Shown piece after piece: positions 52,853 through 61,373 of a DNA stretch of 64,000 nucleotides. A program made the position numbers and the translations under genes. Origin of the DNA: Arthrobacter pascens (GTDB taxonomy: Bacteria > Actinomycetota > Actinomycetes > Actinomycetales > Micrococcaceae); NCBI RefSeq assembly GCF_030815585.1, contig NZ_JAUSWY010000001.1, positions 3,100,001 to 3,164,000 of the forward strand, read 5' to 3'. The notes under the pieces were generated by a model, which made no database searches, was not told where the DNA came from, and saw only the letters and a program-made list of their open reading frames with translations. Within the stretch, counting starts at the first letter, position 1. Each line of letters starts with the position of its first letter.

Positions 52853-54588
52853 TCGAGGCTGATCGGGCCGATTGCATCAAGGAGCTCGCCGGGACCGGGG
52901 TTGCCCTGTGCCGACGAACCGCCGAGGTGGTTGACCACACCCCACACCGCGTTCAGGCCGGTGGTCACGGCGCCCTCTGCCCAGCCCGCCGTAAAGGACA
53001 CGTCATCCCCCGCGAGGAAGATCCCGCGTTGGCCCTCCGGCAACCTGTCCTGCTTGAAGTGCGTGAAGAGCCGCTGTTGGTAGCGGTAGTGCCCGGGGAG
53101 ATTGGCCTTGAACGCCCCCATGAAGTTGGGGTCCGCTTCCCAGGAGACCGTGATGGGCTGGCCCACGATGTGGCTGGAGATGTCCACACCCGGATAGATC
53201 TGCTCCAGCGAATGCAGCATGAGCTGCACACGCTCGTCCGCGTCCAAGGCCAGCCACTTGAGGGCGTCATCGTTCCAGGTGTAGGACAGCAGAATCACGG
53301 CGGGCTTGTCCGGTCCGTCGTCCAGGAGGTACGTGGCCCGGTTGAGCCGGTCAGTCAAGGTCATGGACAGCACTTCGCGGCCGGTGTCTGGATCGATGTC
53401 CTTCCAGAACGGCCGGTCCACCATCACAAACGTCTTGGATGACTGCATGTAGTGCGAGCGTTCGATTGCGGTCCACAGCTCCGCCGGGAACAACGCTTCC
53501 TCGGTGTGGATGCGCGTGGACAGCAGCCAGGACTGACAGGTGGTCACCACGGCGGGGTAGGTGGCTTCCCTGCCCCAGCTCTCACGGATGCGCAGGTCGC
53601 CGCTGGGATCGCGGCTGATTTTTCCGACGGCGCCGCGGGGCGCGCCTGAGTGCAGCGACGCCAGTGATGTTCCTTCGGGCCAGTGGGCAATGCCCGACGG
53701 CGCGTGCTGCCACAGTGCCTCGGGGAGCCTTTGTGCTCCTCCGGTGATGAGCCGGTGCTGGTCATCGGCGTCGGTGTAGACAACGCGGAGGATCTCAAGG
53801 ATGGAGTTGGGGAAGTCTGTGTCCCAGCCACCCGTGCCGAAGCCCACCTGGCCAAAGGCCTCACGGTGCGCGAACCCGGCTTCCTTGAAGGACTCGCTGC
53901 CGGCGATGAACCCGTAAAAGGTCTGTTCGTCCATCAGGGGCAGGAGCGCGTTCCAGAGTTCCTTGATGCGGTCGGTGTCGCGGGCGCGGATGGCTTCCTG
54001 CATCTCGCTGAACTTCGCGCCGTCGTTCACTGCGGCCTTCCAGGCATCCGCCACCTCGCGGAAGAACGGCGGCAGGTCGTGGGCCGTCGCGGCGTAATGC
54101 TTCTGCCCGGCGAGTTCGATCACAGTGCTGGAGGTTACGGGCGACAAAGGATTGGGGAAGTCCTGAGTGTCCAGGCCCAGCAGGTCCACGTAGTGGTAGA
54201 AGGCCTTGCCGGAGACGGGGAACCGCATCCCGCCGAGGTCTGCCACTACTCCTGGGGCGGAGGGAAAGCTTGCGGTACGCAGCCGGCCGCCGATCTGGTC
54301 TGCCTCATAGACCACCGGCCGAAGGCCCAGCTTCATCAGCTCATAGGCCGTCACCAGCCCGGAAAGGCCCGCTCCCACAACTGCTACCTCGGTGCCGTAG
54401 AGCTGGGGCGGAACAGCGCCCAGGCCGGCCGGGTGGGCCAGGTAGTGGTCATAGCTGAACGGGAAGTCCGGGTTCAGCATGGTGATGGGGCCCTGGTCCG
54501 GTCCGCCGGGGGCCGCGGTTGCGTCCGCGGCTTGCTCTGCGATGGTGCTGGACGGATCTGAGGCCGGCAGCTCGGTGGCGATGGTCAT
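52849..54588 (-). CDS. Flavin monoamine oxidase / L-amino-acid oxidase-like protein
   Basis: The 579-residue FAD protein has an N-terminal polar stretch, the FAD loop VAVVGAGLSGLVTAYELMKLG near residue 70, VYEADQIGGRLRT, VADLGGMRFP, and the C-terminal FAD motif GDDVSFTAGWAEGAVTTGLNAVW. It is most like tryptophan-2-monooxygenase and L-amino-acid oxidases. It shares a 4-base overlap with the APC permease, so the pair imports and oxidises an amine or amino acid; which one is not shown. Confidence 0.9.
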   Translation of the reverse strand: MTIATELPASDPSSTIAEQAADATAAPGGPDQGPITMLNPDFPFSYDHYLAHPAGLGAVPPQLYGTEVAVVGAGLSGLVTAYELMKLGLRPVVYEADQIGGRLRTASFPSAPGVVADLGGMRFPVSGKAFYHYVDLLGLDTQDFPNPLSPVTSSTVIELAGQKHYAATAHDLPPFFREVADAWKAAVNDGAKFSEMQEAIRARDTDRIKELWNALLPLMDEQTFYGFIAGSESFKEAGFAHREAFGQVGFGTGGWDTDFPNSILEILRVVYTDADDQHRLITGGAQRLPEALWQHAPSGIAHWPEGTSLASLHSGAPRGAVGKISRDPSGDLRIRESWGREATYPAVVTTCQSWLLSTRIHTEEALFPAELWTAIERSHYMQSSKTFVMVDRPFWKDIDPDTGREVLSMTLTDRLNRATYLLDDGPDKPAVILLSYTWNDDALKWLALDADERVQLMLHSLEQIYPGVDISSHIVGQPITVSWEADPNFMGAFKANLPGHYRYQQRLFTHFKQDRLPEGQRGIFLAGDDVSFTAGWAEGAVTTGLNAVWGVVNHLGGSSAQGNPGPGELLDAIGPISLD

Positions 54589-56126
54589 GAAATCTCTGCC
54601 TTCGTCGGTTCGGGGGTGGACAATGTTGAAGATTCTCGCCCGCTCAGCTCACGGTATTCCTCGTGAGTCAAGGAAGCCACCCTGGAGTTCCGGCGGCCGT
54701 AGCCGAAGTAGGCCGCCACGCCCACCAGCATCCAGATTCCGAAGACCACCCAGGTGTCGGCGCCCAGGTTAAGCATGAGGTAGCCGCACATGAGGGCACC
54801 GAGGATGGGCGTCAGCGGAAACAGCGGGACGCGGAACGTGCGCTCCAGCTCGGGCCTGGTGCGGCGCAGGTAAATGACTGCCACGTTGACCAGGGCGAAG
54901 GCGAACAGGGTGCCGATGCTGGTGGCGTCGGCCAGTGCGCCCAGCGGGACCAGGCCCGCTGTCAGTGCGACGGCGGTGCCCACCAGCAGCGTGCCGGCCA
55001 CGGGGGTGCCGGTGCGGCGCGAGACACGGCCGAAGATCTTGGGTACCAGGCCGTCCCGGGACATCGACAGGAGGATGCGGGTCTGGCCGTAAAGAACGGT
55101 CAGCACGATGCTGGCGATGGCCAGTACCGCACCGACTGCAAAGACCAACGCGATCCACGGCTGCCCGGTGGTCTCCTCCAGGATTCGCACCAGGGCGGCG
55201 TCAGTGCCGTCGAACCAGCCCCAAGGGCGGGCTCCGATGGCTGCTACGGCAACCAGAACGTAGATGGTGGTCACGATGACCATGGAGAGCATAATCGCCC
55301 GGGGCAGGTCCTTCTTCGGGTTGCGGGCTTCCTCGCCGGCAGTGGAGGCGGCGTCGAAGCCGATGTAGGAGAAGAAGACGCTGGAGGCCGCGGCAGAGAC
55401 ACCGGCGGCACCCATGGGGAGGAGTGGCTCGAAGTTGCCGGCGTTGAAGGCTGTGAAGGCCACGGCACAGAAGAAGAGCAGGATGCCTACCTTGACGACG
55501 ACGATCGAGGTGTTGATCCAGGCGCTTTCCTTGGCGCCCTTGACGAGCAGGAGCATTGCCAGCACCACTATGACCATCGCCGGAATGTTCATCAGCCCGC
55601 CTTCACCGGGCGGCTGCGAGATTGCGTCCGGCAGGACCTGTCCAAAGACGGCCAGGGTCTCATTGACGTACTGGCCCGCGCCAACGGCCACAGCGGCGAC
55701 GGAGACTGCGTATTCCAATACCAGGCACCAGCCGCAGATCCAGGCCATGCCCTCGCCCATGGTGGCATAACTGTAGGAGTAGCTGGAGCCGGCAACCGGA
55801 ACCAGGCCGGCCATCTCCGCGTAGGACACGGCGGAAAGCAGCGCGGCCAGCCCTGCAATGGCGAAGGAAATCCAAATGGCGGGCCCGGCGAGCGGCACCG
55901 ATTCGCCCAGGATCACCAGGATGCCGGTTCCAAGGGTGGCGCCGACGCTGATCATGGTCAGCTGCAGGACACCGAAGCTGCGCACCAGCTTGGTGCCGCC
56001 GTGGCCTTCGTCGGCTTCACTGACCATCTGACCGATCGGCTTGCGGCGGAGCAGTTGGGCGGTCAGTCCCGGACGGCCCGTGGCTGCCGGGGGCCGCTGT
56101 CCGGTGAGGGTTGGCACAGTCATCAT
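54585..56126 (-). CDS. APC-superfamily amino acid permease (CAT-like)
   Basis: The 513-residue transporter has about twelve helices. Family blocks include VLQLTMISVGATLGTGILVILG, GLVPVAGSSYSYSYATMGEG, FFSYIGFDAASTAGEEARNPKKDLP and LYGQTRILLSMSRDGLVPK, typical of cationic amino acid transporters. It is the first gene of the permease-oxidase unit. Its promoter region has a tandem 19-base repeat and half of a GTGCAAAATG inverted repeat. Confidence 0.92.
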   Translation of the reverse strand: MMTVPTLTGQRPPAATGRPGLTAQLLRRKPIGQMVSEADEGHGGTKLVRSFGVLQLTMISVGATLGTGILVILGESVPLAGPAIWISFAIAGLAALLSAVSYAEMAGLVPVAGSSYSYSYATMGEGMAWICGWCLVLEYAVSVAAVAVGAGQYVNETLAVFGQVLPDAISQPPGEGGLMNIPAMVIVVLAMLLLVKGAKESAWINTSIVVVKVGILLFFCAVAFTAFNAGNFEPLLPMGAAGVSAAASSVFFSYIGFDAASTAGEEARNPKKDLPRAIMLSMVIVTTIYVLVAVAAIGARPWGWFDGTDAALVRILEETTGQPWIALVFAVGAVLAIASIVLTVLYGQTRILLSMSRDGLVPKIFGRVSRRTGTPVAGTLLVGTAVALTAGLVPLGALADATSIGTLFAFALVNVAVIYLRRTRPELERTFRVPLFPLTPILGALMCGYLMLNLGADTWVVFGIWMLVGVAAYFGYGRRNSRVASLTHEEYRELSGRESSTLSTPEPTKAEIS

Positions 56127-56135
56127 TGACGTCCG

Positions 56136-56174
56136 TTCAGAAGTAGTTGTCGGTTTTCAGAAGTAGTTGTCGGT
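56136..56174. repeat. Tandem direct repeat in the permease leader/promoter
   Basis: TTCAGAAGTAGTTGTCGGT occurs exactly twice (56136-56154 and 56156-56174), separated by one T. It lies 10 to 48 bases upstream of the permease ATG, so it spans the expected transcription start or -10. Confidence 0.85.
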
Positions 56175-56216
56175 ATTCCCTGGTTCAGCTTAGGCGTGTG
56201 AGCCACCTCTCATGCG

Positions 56217-56261
56217 TGTGCAAAATGACCTATAGTGTTCTGGCATGAGACATTTTGCACA
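56217..56261. promoter_or_regulatory. GTGCAAAATG inverted repeat in the permease/alr divergent region
   Basis: TGTGCAAAATG (56217-56227) and CATTTTGCACA (56251-56261) are exact reverse complements 23 bases apart. Between them is TATAGT (56231-56236), 8 bases before the alr ATG, a likely -10 for a leaderless alr mRNA. The right arm lies inside the first alr codons. The same decamer recurs upstream of the nitrilase-family gene. Confidence 0.7.
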
Positions 56262-57459
56262 AAACACAAGCGCTCCCGGCACGGTGCTTTCAGGGCAGGT
56301 CAGCGTGGACCTGTCGGCCATTTCAGACAACGTGCGCCGGCTCCGGGAGCTCTCTCCCGCCCGGCATTTCATGGCAGTCGTCAAGGGAAATGCCTACGGC
56401 CACGGCCTGGTGGACGTGGCCCACGCGGCCCTCGCCGCCGGCGCGGACTGGCTCGGCACCGCCCAGCTCACCGAGGCCATCATTCTCCGCCGGGCCGGCA
56501 TCACCGCACCGGTCCTTTCCTGGTTATATCTGGCCTCCGCCTCCAGCGATGTCATCCGGGAAGCAGTAGAAAACGACGTCGACATGTCAGTGGGCAGTGT
56601 TGCCCAGCTGGACGTCGTGGCGGGCGCCGCCCGCGAGGTTGGACGCTCCGCGGCAATCCACCTGGAACTGGACAGCGGACTCAGCCGCGGCGGGGCCCGC
56701 ATGGAGGACTGGCCCGAACTGATTGCAGCTGCCCGGAAGGCAGAGCTTAACGGCAGCCTTGGGGTGCGTGGTGTCTGGACACACCTGGCCTGGGCTGATG
56801 TTCCGGCCCACCCCGCCAATGCCGCAGCGGTAGCGGCCTTCGAGGATGCGGTGCGGCAGGCCAGGGAAGCAGGCCTGGAGCCGGAGCTGAGCCATGTCTC
56901 CAGCTCCGCGAACATCCTGGACCGGCCGGAGTTCGCTTTTGACATGGTGCGGGCGGGTCTGGCGATCTACGGACTGGCACCGGCCGACCACCTGGATCCC
57001 GCCGAATTCGGACTGCGGCCAGCCCTCACCGTGACGGCCCCGGTGGTGCTGGTGAAGAAGGTCCCTGCCGGAACGGGAGTGAGTTACGAGCACCAGGCCA
57101 TCACCCATGAATCCCGGTATCTGGGGCTGATCCCCCTTGGCTACGCCGACGGCATCCCCAAAGGCATTTCCGGACGCAGCATCGTGCAGCTGGGGGGACG
57201 CCGCGTTCCGGTGATCGGCAAGGTCTGCATGGACCAGTTCATGGTGGATCTGGGGCCTGAAACGGGAGGGGTCCGTGTTGGTGACACAGCCGTGCTATTT
57301 GGCGATCCGGACACGGGGGCGGCGAGCGCCGACGAATGGGGTTCAGCCATCGGCAGCCACGGCGACGAAATCATCAACCGCATAGCACCACGTCTGCCGC
57401 GGGCCTACGAATGCCCCGACTACCAGGACAGCCCCGAAGGCGCTCCCCATGTCCCCTGA
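56245..57459 (+). CDS. alr: Alanine racemase
   Basis: PLP-dependent racemase that interconverts L- and D-alanine (or another amino acid). The 404-residue protein has the PLP-lysine motif AVVKGNAYGHGLVDVA near residue 45, LELDSGLSRGGAR, and the catalytic Tyr in GTGVSYEHQAI, with IGKVCMDQFMVDLG in the C-terminal domain. Here it is bound to a PucR-type regulator (11-base overlap) and lies divergent from an amino-acid permease/oxidase, so it may be a catabolic racemase and not the sole cell-wall enzyme. Confidence 0.92.
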   Translation: MRHFAQNTSAPGTVLSGQVSVDLSAISDNVRRLRELSPARHFMAVVKGNAYGHGLVDVAHAALAAGADWLGTAQLTEAIILRRAGITAPVLSWLYLASASSDVIREAVENDVDMSVGSVAQLDVVAGAAREVGRSAAIHLELDSGLSRGGARMEDWPELIAAARKAELNGSLGVRGVWTHLAWADVPAHPANAAAVAAFEDAVRQAREAGLEPELSHVSSSANILDRPEFAFDMVRAGLAIYGLAPADHLDPAEFGLRPALTVTAPVVLVKKVPAGTGVSYEHQAITHESRYLGLIPLGYADGIPKGISGRSIVQLGGRRVPVIGKVCMDQFMVDLGPETGGVRVGDTAVLFGDPDTGAASADEWGSAIGSHGDEIINRIAPRLPRAYECPDYQDSPEGAPHVP

Positions 57460-59074
57460 GGCCGGAACGGAGGGTCTGAGTGCAGTCACACTGCAGCAGT
57501 TCCTGGAGCAGCTGCCGCCGGAGCTGAAGATCCTGCACGACGGCGGCAACGGCAGCGGGACCCTGCGATGGGTGGAGCCGAGCGAACTGGAGGACCCAAC
57601 GCCGTACCTGCTCGACGGCGAGTTCCTCCTCACGTCCGGGCTTCCCTTCGTCGGAGAAGGGGGCACAGCGCCCAAAAAGGTTGACGCGTACGTGGGACGC
57701 CTGGTGCGTGCCAGGGTCGCGGCTCTTGGTTTCGGTCTTGAGCCTTATTTCCACTCCGTGCCGGACGCCGTGTTGGCAGCATGTGCACGCCACAACCTGA
57801 CCCTTGTGCAGGTTCCGGACACCGTTCCGTTTGCGGCGCTTGGCCTCAAGTTTTCCCAGCTGCTGGAATCGGACAAGGCCAAACTGCTCAGGCACTTGGC
57901 GGACACCAACCGGCAACTGATGCGGGCAGTCCTTTCAGCCCGGCCTGAGCACGAACTCCTGGCCGTCCTGGTGCAGCGCGTTCCCGTTTGGGCCACTCTG
58001 GTGGGGGCCGACGGCCGGGTCCGCGCCCGCGCCGGAGCGGGCCCGGAATCGGCCATGCTTCAACCGCTGCTGGCACGGCTTTTGGCTGGGAGCGGCCCCC
58101 GGGTGGAGACGGACTCGCTGGACCTGCCGGGCTCAGCCCTGGTCTTTGGCCATCCCCTCCGCAGTACCAGGGATGCAAACCTGGGGGCCTTGATCCTGGG
58201 CAGCCATTCGGCCCTGACTCCCGCGCAGAACAGTGTGGTGTCATCCGCCGTCGGACTGCTGGAGCTGCTGGTGCGCCAGCGGACCAGCGGCTCCCTGGCT
58301 CCCAGCCAGCTGGCCACTGCCCTGCTGCTGCACCCGGACAGCGTGATGTCCGGAGGAACGCGCCACGTCAACACCCTGAGGGATCTGCTGGCGCAAAGTA
58401 CCTCATCGTCCCGCTCGGCGGCACTCCGCGTGGTGCAGGGAATCAAGGCAGATGCTCCCGCGTGGCCTGCCGGCGACAGCCCTGTACGCGAGCTGCTGCA
58501 GTGGCGGCGGATGTTTGACAGCAAGCTTGTGGAGGTCACGGACTACGGCTTTGCGGCAATTACCCGGCTCAAGGTCGACGACGGATTGCTGGCCGAGGTG
58601 GAAAAGCTGGGGTGGAGGCTGGCCATCGGGGATGCCACCGAGCTTGCCGGCCTCGCAGCCGCCCACCAACGCGTGACCTCCCTGCGGTCACGGGTCAGGA
58701 CAACGGGCAGGAGCGCCAGGGTGGACGACGTCAGCTGGTCCGTTGCCGGCCTGCTGGGCCGGGACGCCGGAACCATGCTGGCCGCCCGGCTCCTGGAACC
58801 CGTCCTCAACCAGGACCCCGAACGCCGGGACGCCCAGCTCCTGGTACTCCGGACCTGGCTCGGTGAGAACGGGAGCTGGGACGCGACGGCGAAGGCGCTC
58901 GGCCTGCATCGGAACAGTGTGCGCCGGCAGATCAATGCCCTGGCGGAATTGCTGGAGATGGACCTCAACGAGGCCCAGGTACGCGCGGAGCTCTGGTTTG
59001 CGCTGCAGTTTGCCGCCGACGTTTCCGCGACGGCTGCCGCTTCGGCCCCTGTTCAGGCCTCCCAGGAACGGTAG
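57449..59074 (+). CDS. PucR-family transcriptional regulator
   Basis: The 541-residue regulator has an N-terminal PucR ligand domain (LKILHDGGNGSGTLRWVEPSE, YLLDGEFLLTSGLPF), a GGDEF-like middle region, and a C-terminal PucR-type helix-turn-helix (LRTWLGENGSWDATAKALGLHRNSVRRQINALAELL). Members usually activate purine or amine/amino-acid catabolism. The ATG overlaps the end of alr. Its position and the shared GTGCAAAATG motif make it the candidate regulator of alr, the permease-oxidase pair and the nitrilase gene. The last 22 bases overlap the convergent nitrilase gene. Confidence 0.92.
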   Translation: MSPEAGTEGLSAVTLQQFLEQLPPELKILHDGGNGSGTLRWVEPSELEDPTPYLLDGEFLLTSGLPFVGEGGTAPKKVDAYVGRLVRARVAALGFGLEPYFHSVPDAVLAACARHNLTLVQVPDTVPFAALGLKFSQLLESDKAKLLRHLADTNRQLMRAVLSARPEHELLAVLVQRVPVWATLVGADGRVRARAGAGPESAMLQPLLARLLAGSGPRVETDSLDLPGSALVFGHPLRSTRDANLGALILGSHSALTPAQNSVVSSAVGLLELLVRQRTSGSLAPSQLATALLLHPDSVMSGGTRHVNTLRDLLAQSTSSSRSAALRVVQGIKADAPAWPAGDSPVRELLQWRRMFDSKLVEVTDYGFAAITRLKVDDGLLAEVEKLGWRLAIGDATELAGLAAAHQRVTSLRSRVRTTGRSARVDDVSWSVAGLLGRDAGTMLAARLLEPVLNQDPERRDAQLLVLRTWLGENGSWDATAKALGLHRNSVRRQINALAELLEMDLNEAQVRAELWFALQFAADVSATAAASAPVQASQER

Positions 59075-59850
59075 AGATCGGGCCTGCGTTCGCGCAGGTA
59101 GGGAACGGCGGCGCGGGCTTCATGCGCAGCCTCCGCGCCTACCTCTGCAAAGAGGAGTTCGGGGCCGGTACCGGCCACGGCGAGCAGCGAGCCATCGGGG
59201 GCTGCAATCACGCTGCCGCCCAGGAACTCGCAGCCGTCTTCCACGCCGCTGTGGTTGGCGTAGGCGATGGTCAGCTGGCTTTCCAACGCGCGCGCCCGGA
59301 GCAGCACCTGGGGCACGGCGTCGAATCCGTGCGCCAGGGCCGTGGGGACCAGGAGCAGCTCTGCACCGCCCGCTGCGGCGGCCCTGACCGCTTCCGGGAA
59401 CTCCACGTCATAGCAGATCACCATGGACGTCCGGATCCCGTTGAAATCGACGACGGCGGGACGCGCCTCTGCCGGGCTGAAGGCCGAGCGCTCCTCCTCA
59501 CCGAACAGGTGGACTTTGGCGTAGCTGAGAAGCTCTTTGCCGGCAGCATCCAGCAGGGTTGAGGTGATGTGCCATTCGCCCTGGCCCGTGACGGCCGGAA
59601 GGCTGTAGACCAGGCCGACGCCGTGGCGGCGCGCGATGTCAGCCAGGCGCTCCCTGATGGCAGGCAGCCGGGCGGGGTCCAGATCAGCATGGAGCCTGCG
59701 GGGAGCATAGCCCACCGGAAAGAGTTCAGGCGTCACTAGGACCGCTGCCCCTGCTGCGGCTGCTGCCTGCGTGGCGGCTTCCACGGCAGCACAGTTGGCG
59801 TCAACATCAAGGACTGCAGAGTTTGCCTGCATCAGCGCCAGCAGCACCAT
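59053..59850 (-). CDS. Carbon-nitrogen hydrolase (nitrilase superfamily)
   Basis: The 265-residue hydrolase has the Glu-Lys-Cys triad: Glu in VLVTPELFPVGY near residue 43, Lys in YAKVHLFGEEE near residue 112, and Cys in MVICYDVEFPEAVR near residue 147. It is likely an amidase of the aliphatic amidase/omega-amidase group; the substrate is not clear. The ATG at 59850 follows GAGGTGG. The neighbouring oxidase, permease and racemase suggest it acts on an amide or an amine-derived product. Confidence 0.92.
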   Translation of the reverse strand: MVLLALMQANSAVLDVDANCAAVEAATQAAAAAGAAVLVTPELFPVGYAPRRLHADLDPARLPAIRERLADIARRHGVGLVYSLPAVTGQGEWHITSTLLDAAGKELLSYAKVHLFGEEERSAFSPAEARPAVVDFNGIRTSMVICYDVEFPEAVRAAAAGGAELLLVPTALAHGFDAVPQVLLRARALESQLTIAYANHSGVEDGCEFLGGSVIAAPDGSLLAVAGTGPELLFAEVGAEAAHEARAAVPYLRERRPDLYRSWEA

Positions 59851-59927
59851 TACCACCTCACAACATCGGGACGGCCGCACCGAAGCAGCCGTTTTTCCCA
59901 GCCTAACTACCTACCGCGCAGCCTCCG

Positions 59928-59942
59928 GGTGCATTTTGCACC
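59928..59942. promoter_or_regulatory. GTGCAAAATG-type site upstream of the nitrilase-family gene
   Basis: GGTGCATTTTGCACC is an inverted repeat (6-base arms, 3-base centre). On the minus strand it contains GTGCAAAATG, as in the permease/alr region. It lies 78 bases upstream of the hydrolase ATG. Confidence 0.65.
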
Positions 59943-60003
59943 GGAAACGGCGCATCCCCGGACGCTTTGCCCCCTCACGGGAAGTGACCACGGCAAAATG
60001 TTT

Positions 60004-60028
60004 GCGTTAACTTCTTGACTACAAGAGC
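60004..60028. promoter_or_regulatory. Motif shared with the mmsA promoter, upstream of the ROK gene
   Basis: GCGTTAA-N3-CTTGAC-N-ACAA-N2-GC occurs here, 24 bases before the ROK start, and again at 61265-61289. It contains a -35-like TTGACT. Nineteen of 25 bases are identical between copies. Confidence 0.6.
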
Positions 60029-60051
60029 AAACATAAGGCACTCTTCTTTGC

Positions 60052-61242
60052 ATGTCCCCAACACCCCGCTCAACGGGGAGCAAGCCCACTAATCCAGGTT
60101 CCCAATCCGCCCTGAGGCGGCTGAACCAGCAGCGGATCATCGAAACCCTGATGAGCGGGCCCTCCACACAGGCCGAGCTCGCCCGCAAAACAGGCCTCTC
60201 CACCGCCACCGTTTCCAACATCGTCAAAATAATGCAGGATGCGGGCCTCGCCTCCACTGAACCCACCACCAGTTCCGGCCGCCGGGCGCTGAACGTGCGG
60301 CTCAACAGCAACGGGGCAGTGGCGGTGGGAATCGACTTCGGCCGCCGGCACCTCCGGGTGGTTCTCGCGTCGCTGAGCTACCACGTGATTGCCGAAGAAT
60401 CCGTCATGCTCCCGCTGGGCCACCAGTCCGAGGAAGGCATCCAGGCCGCAGTGGTGCTGCTGGAAAAACTGCTGCGGGAAAGCGGCGTGGACCGGACCGC
60501 GGTGGTAGGTGCCGGCGTCGGAATTCCAGGACCCATCGACCGCAGGACGGGTACGGTGGCACAGGGCGCCATCCTGCCCGAATGGGTGGGAATCAACATC
60601 CTCCCCCACCTTGAAGCCACCCTGAAAATCCCCGTATTCATTGATAATGACGCCAACCTGGGGGCCTGGTCCGAGGTGACGTGGGGCCCGCATACGGGCG
60701 TGAGCAACCTGATGTTCATGAAGATCGGATCGGGCATCGGTGCCGGCCTGATCCTCAACCGGGCGCCCTACTACGGCACCGTGGGAATCACCGGCGAAAT
60801 AGGCCACGCCACCATCCACGAGCACGGCCTGGTGTGCCGTTGCGGCAACCGCGGCTGCCTGGAAACCATTGCTTCCACCACTACCATGATCGAACTCCTG
60901 AGCCGCAGCGAAGACCGGCCGCTCACCCCTGCGGACATCGTCCGGAAAGGGCTCGCGCGGGACTCGGCCACACTCCGGGTGGTGGACGATGCCGGCCTGG
61001 CTGTGGGGCGAGCGCTGGGCAATGTGGCCAACCTGATCAACCCTGAGGTGATCGTTATTGGAGGCCCGCTCGCTGGCCTCGGAAACCTGCTGCTGGACCC
61101 CATCAGGAGGGGGCTGGTGAGGCATGCCGTGCCTGTCATCGGCGAAACGACCACCCTCACCATGTCCTCGCTTGGTGCCCGCGCCGAAGCCCTGGGCGCC
61201 GCCGCCTTAGTGTTCCAACACGCCGGGATCCGGCGGACGTAG
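60052..61242 (+). CDS. ROK-family transcriptional repressor
   Basis: The 396-residue protein has an N-terminal winged helix (LRRLNQQRIIETLMSGPSTQ, ARKTGLSTATVSNIVKIMQD) and a sugar-kinase-like ROK domain with GIDFGRRHLRVVLASL, the ROK signature GEIGHATIHEHGLVCRCGN, and zinc-binding Cys residues CRCGNRGCLE. It lies directly upstream of mmsA on the same strand, which makes it the likely repressor of the sugar transporter. The 130-base gap to mmsA contains a second promoter. Confidence 0.93.
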   Translation: MSPTPRSTGSKPTNPGSQSALRRLNQQRIIETLMSGPSTQAELARKTGLSTATVSNIVKIMQDAGLASTEPTTSSGRRALNVRLNSNGAVAVGIDFGRRHLRVVLASLSYHVIAEESVMLPLGHQSEEGIQAAVVLLEKLLRESGVDRTAVVGAGVGIPGPIDRRTGTVAQGAILPEWVGINILPHLEATLKIPVFIDNDANLGAWSEVTWGPHTGVSNLMFMKIGSGIGAGLILNRAPYYGTVGITGEIGHATIHEHGLVCRCGNRGCLETIASTTTMIELLSRSEDRPLTPADIVRKGLARDSATLRVVDDAGLAVGRALGNVANLINPEVIVIGGPLAGLGNLLLDPIRRGLVRHAVPVIGETTTLTMSSLGARAEALGAAALVFQHAGIRRT

Positions 61243-61264
61243 ACCGTAACGTTATCCGGCGATT

Positions 61265-61305
61265 GCGTTAAAGACTTGACGACAATGGCTGTGATCCAGT
61301 TTACT
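61265..61305 (+). promoter_or_regulatory. mmsA promoter with ROK-type motif
   Basis: GCGTTAAAGACTTGACGACA, continued to 61289, repeats the motif upstream of the ROK gene. TTGACG (61276-61281) and TTTACT (61300-61305) with an 18-base spacer form a plausible promoter. Confidence 0.6.
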
Positions 61306-61373
61306 TTCTCATCAGAACGCCCTGCGATTTGCGGGGAAGACAAAGAAGTCATGCATTGGAGGCCTAACGGCAA

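Noticed and set aside
54663..56129. 488-codon plus-strand frame opposite the APC permease
   Set aside because: Very Gly/His/Asp/Gln-rich shadow frame; the minus strand encodes a clear twelve-helix transporter.
56197..56212. Possible CRP-like site TGTGA-N6-TCTCA near alr
   Set aside because: The mismatch falls in the conserved TCAC core, and the GTGCAAAATG repeat explains the region better.
59993..60000. GCAAAATG upstream of the ROK gene as a fourth PucR-type site
   Set aside because: It lacks the leading GT and any inverted repeat; it may be chance.
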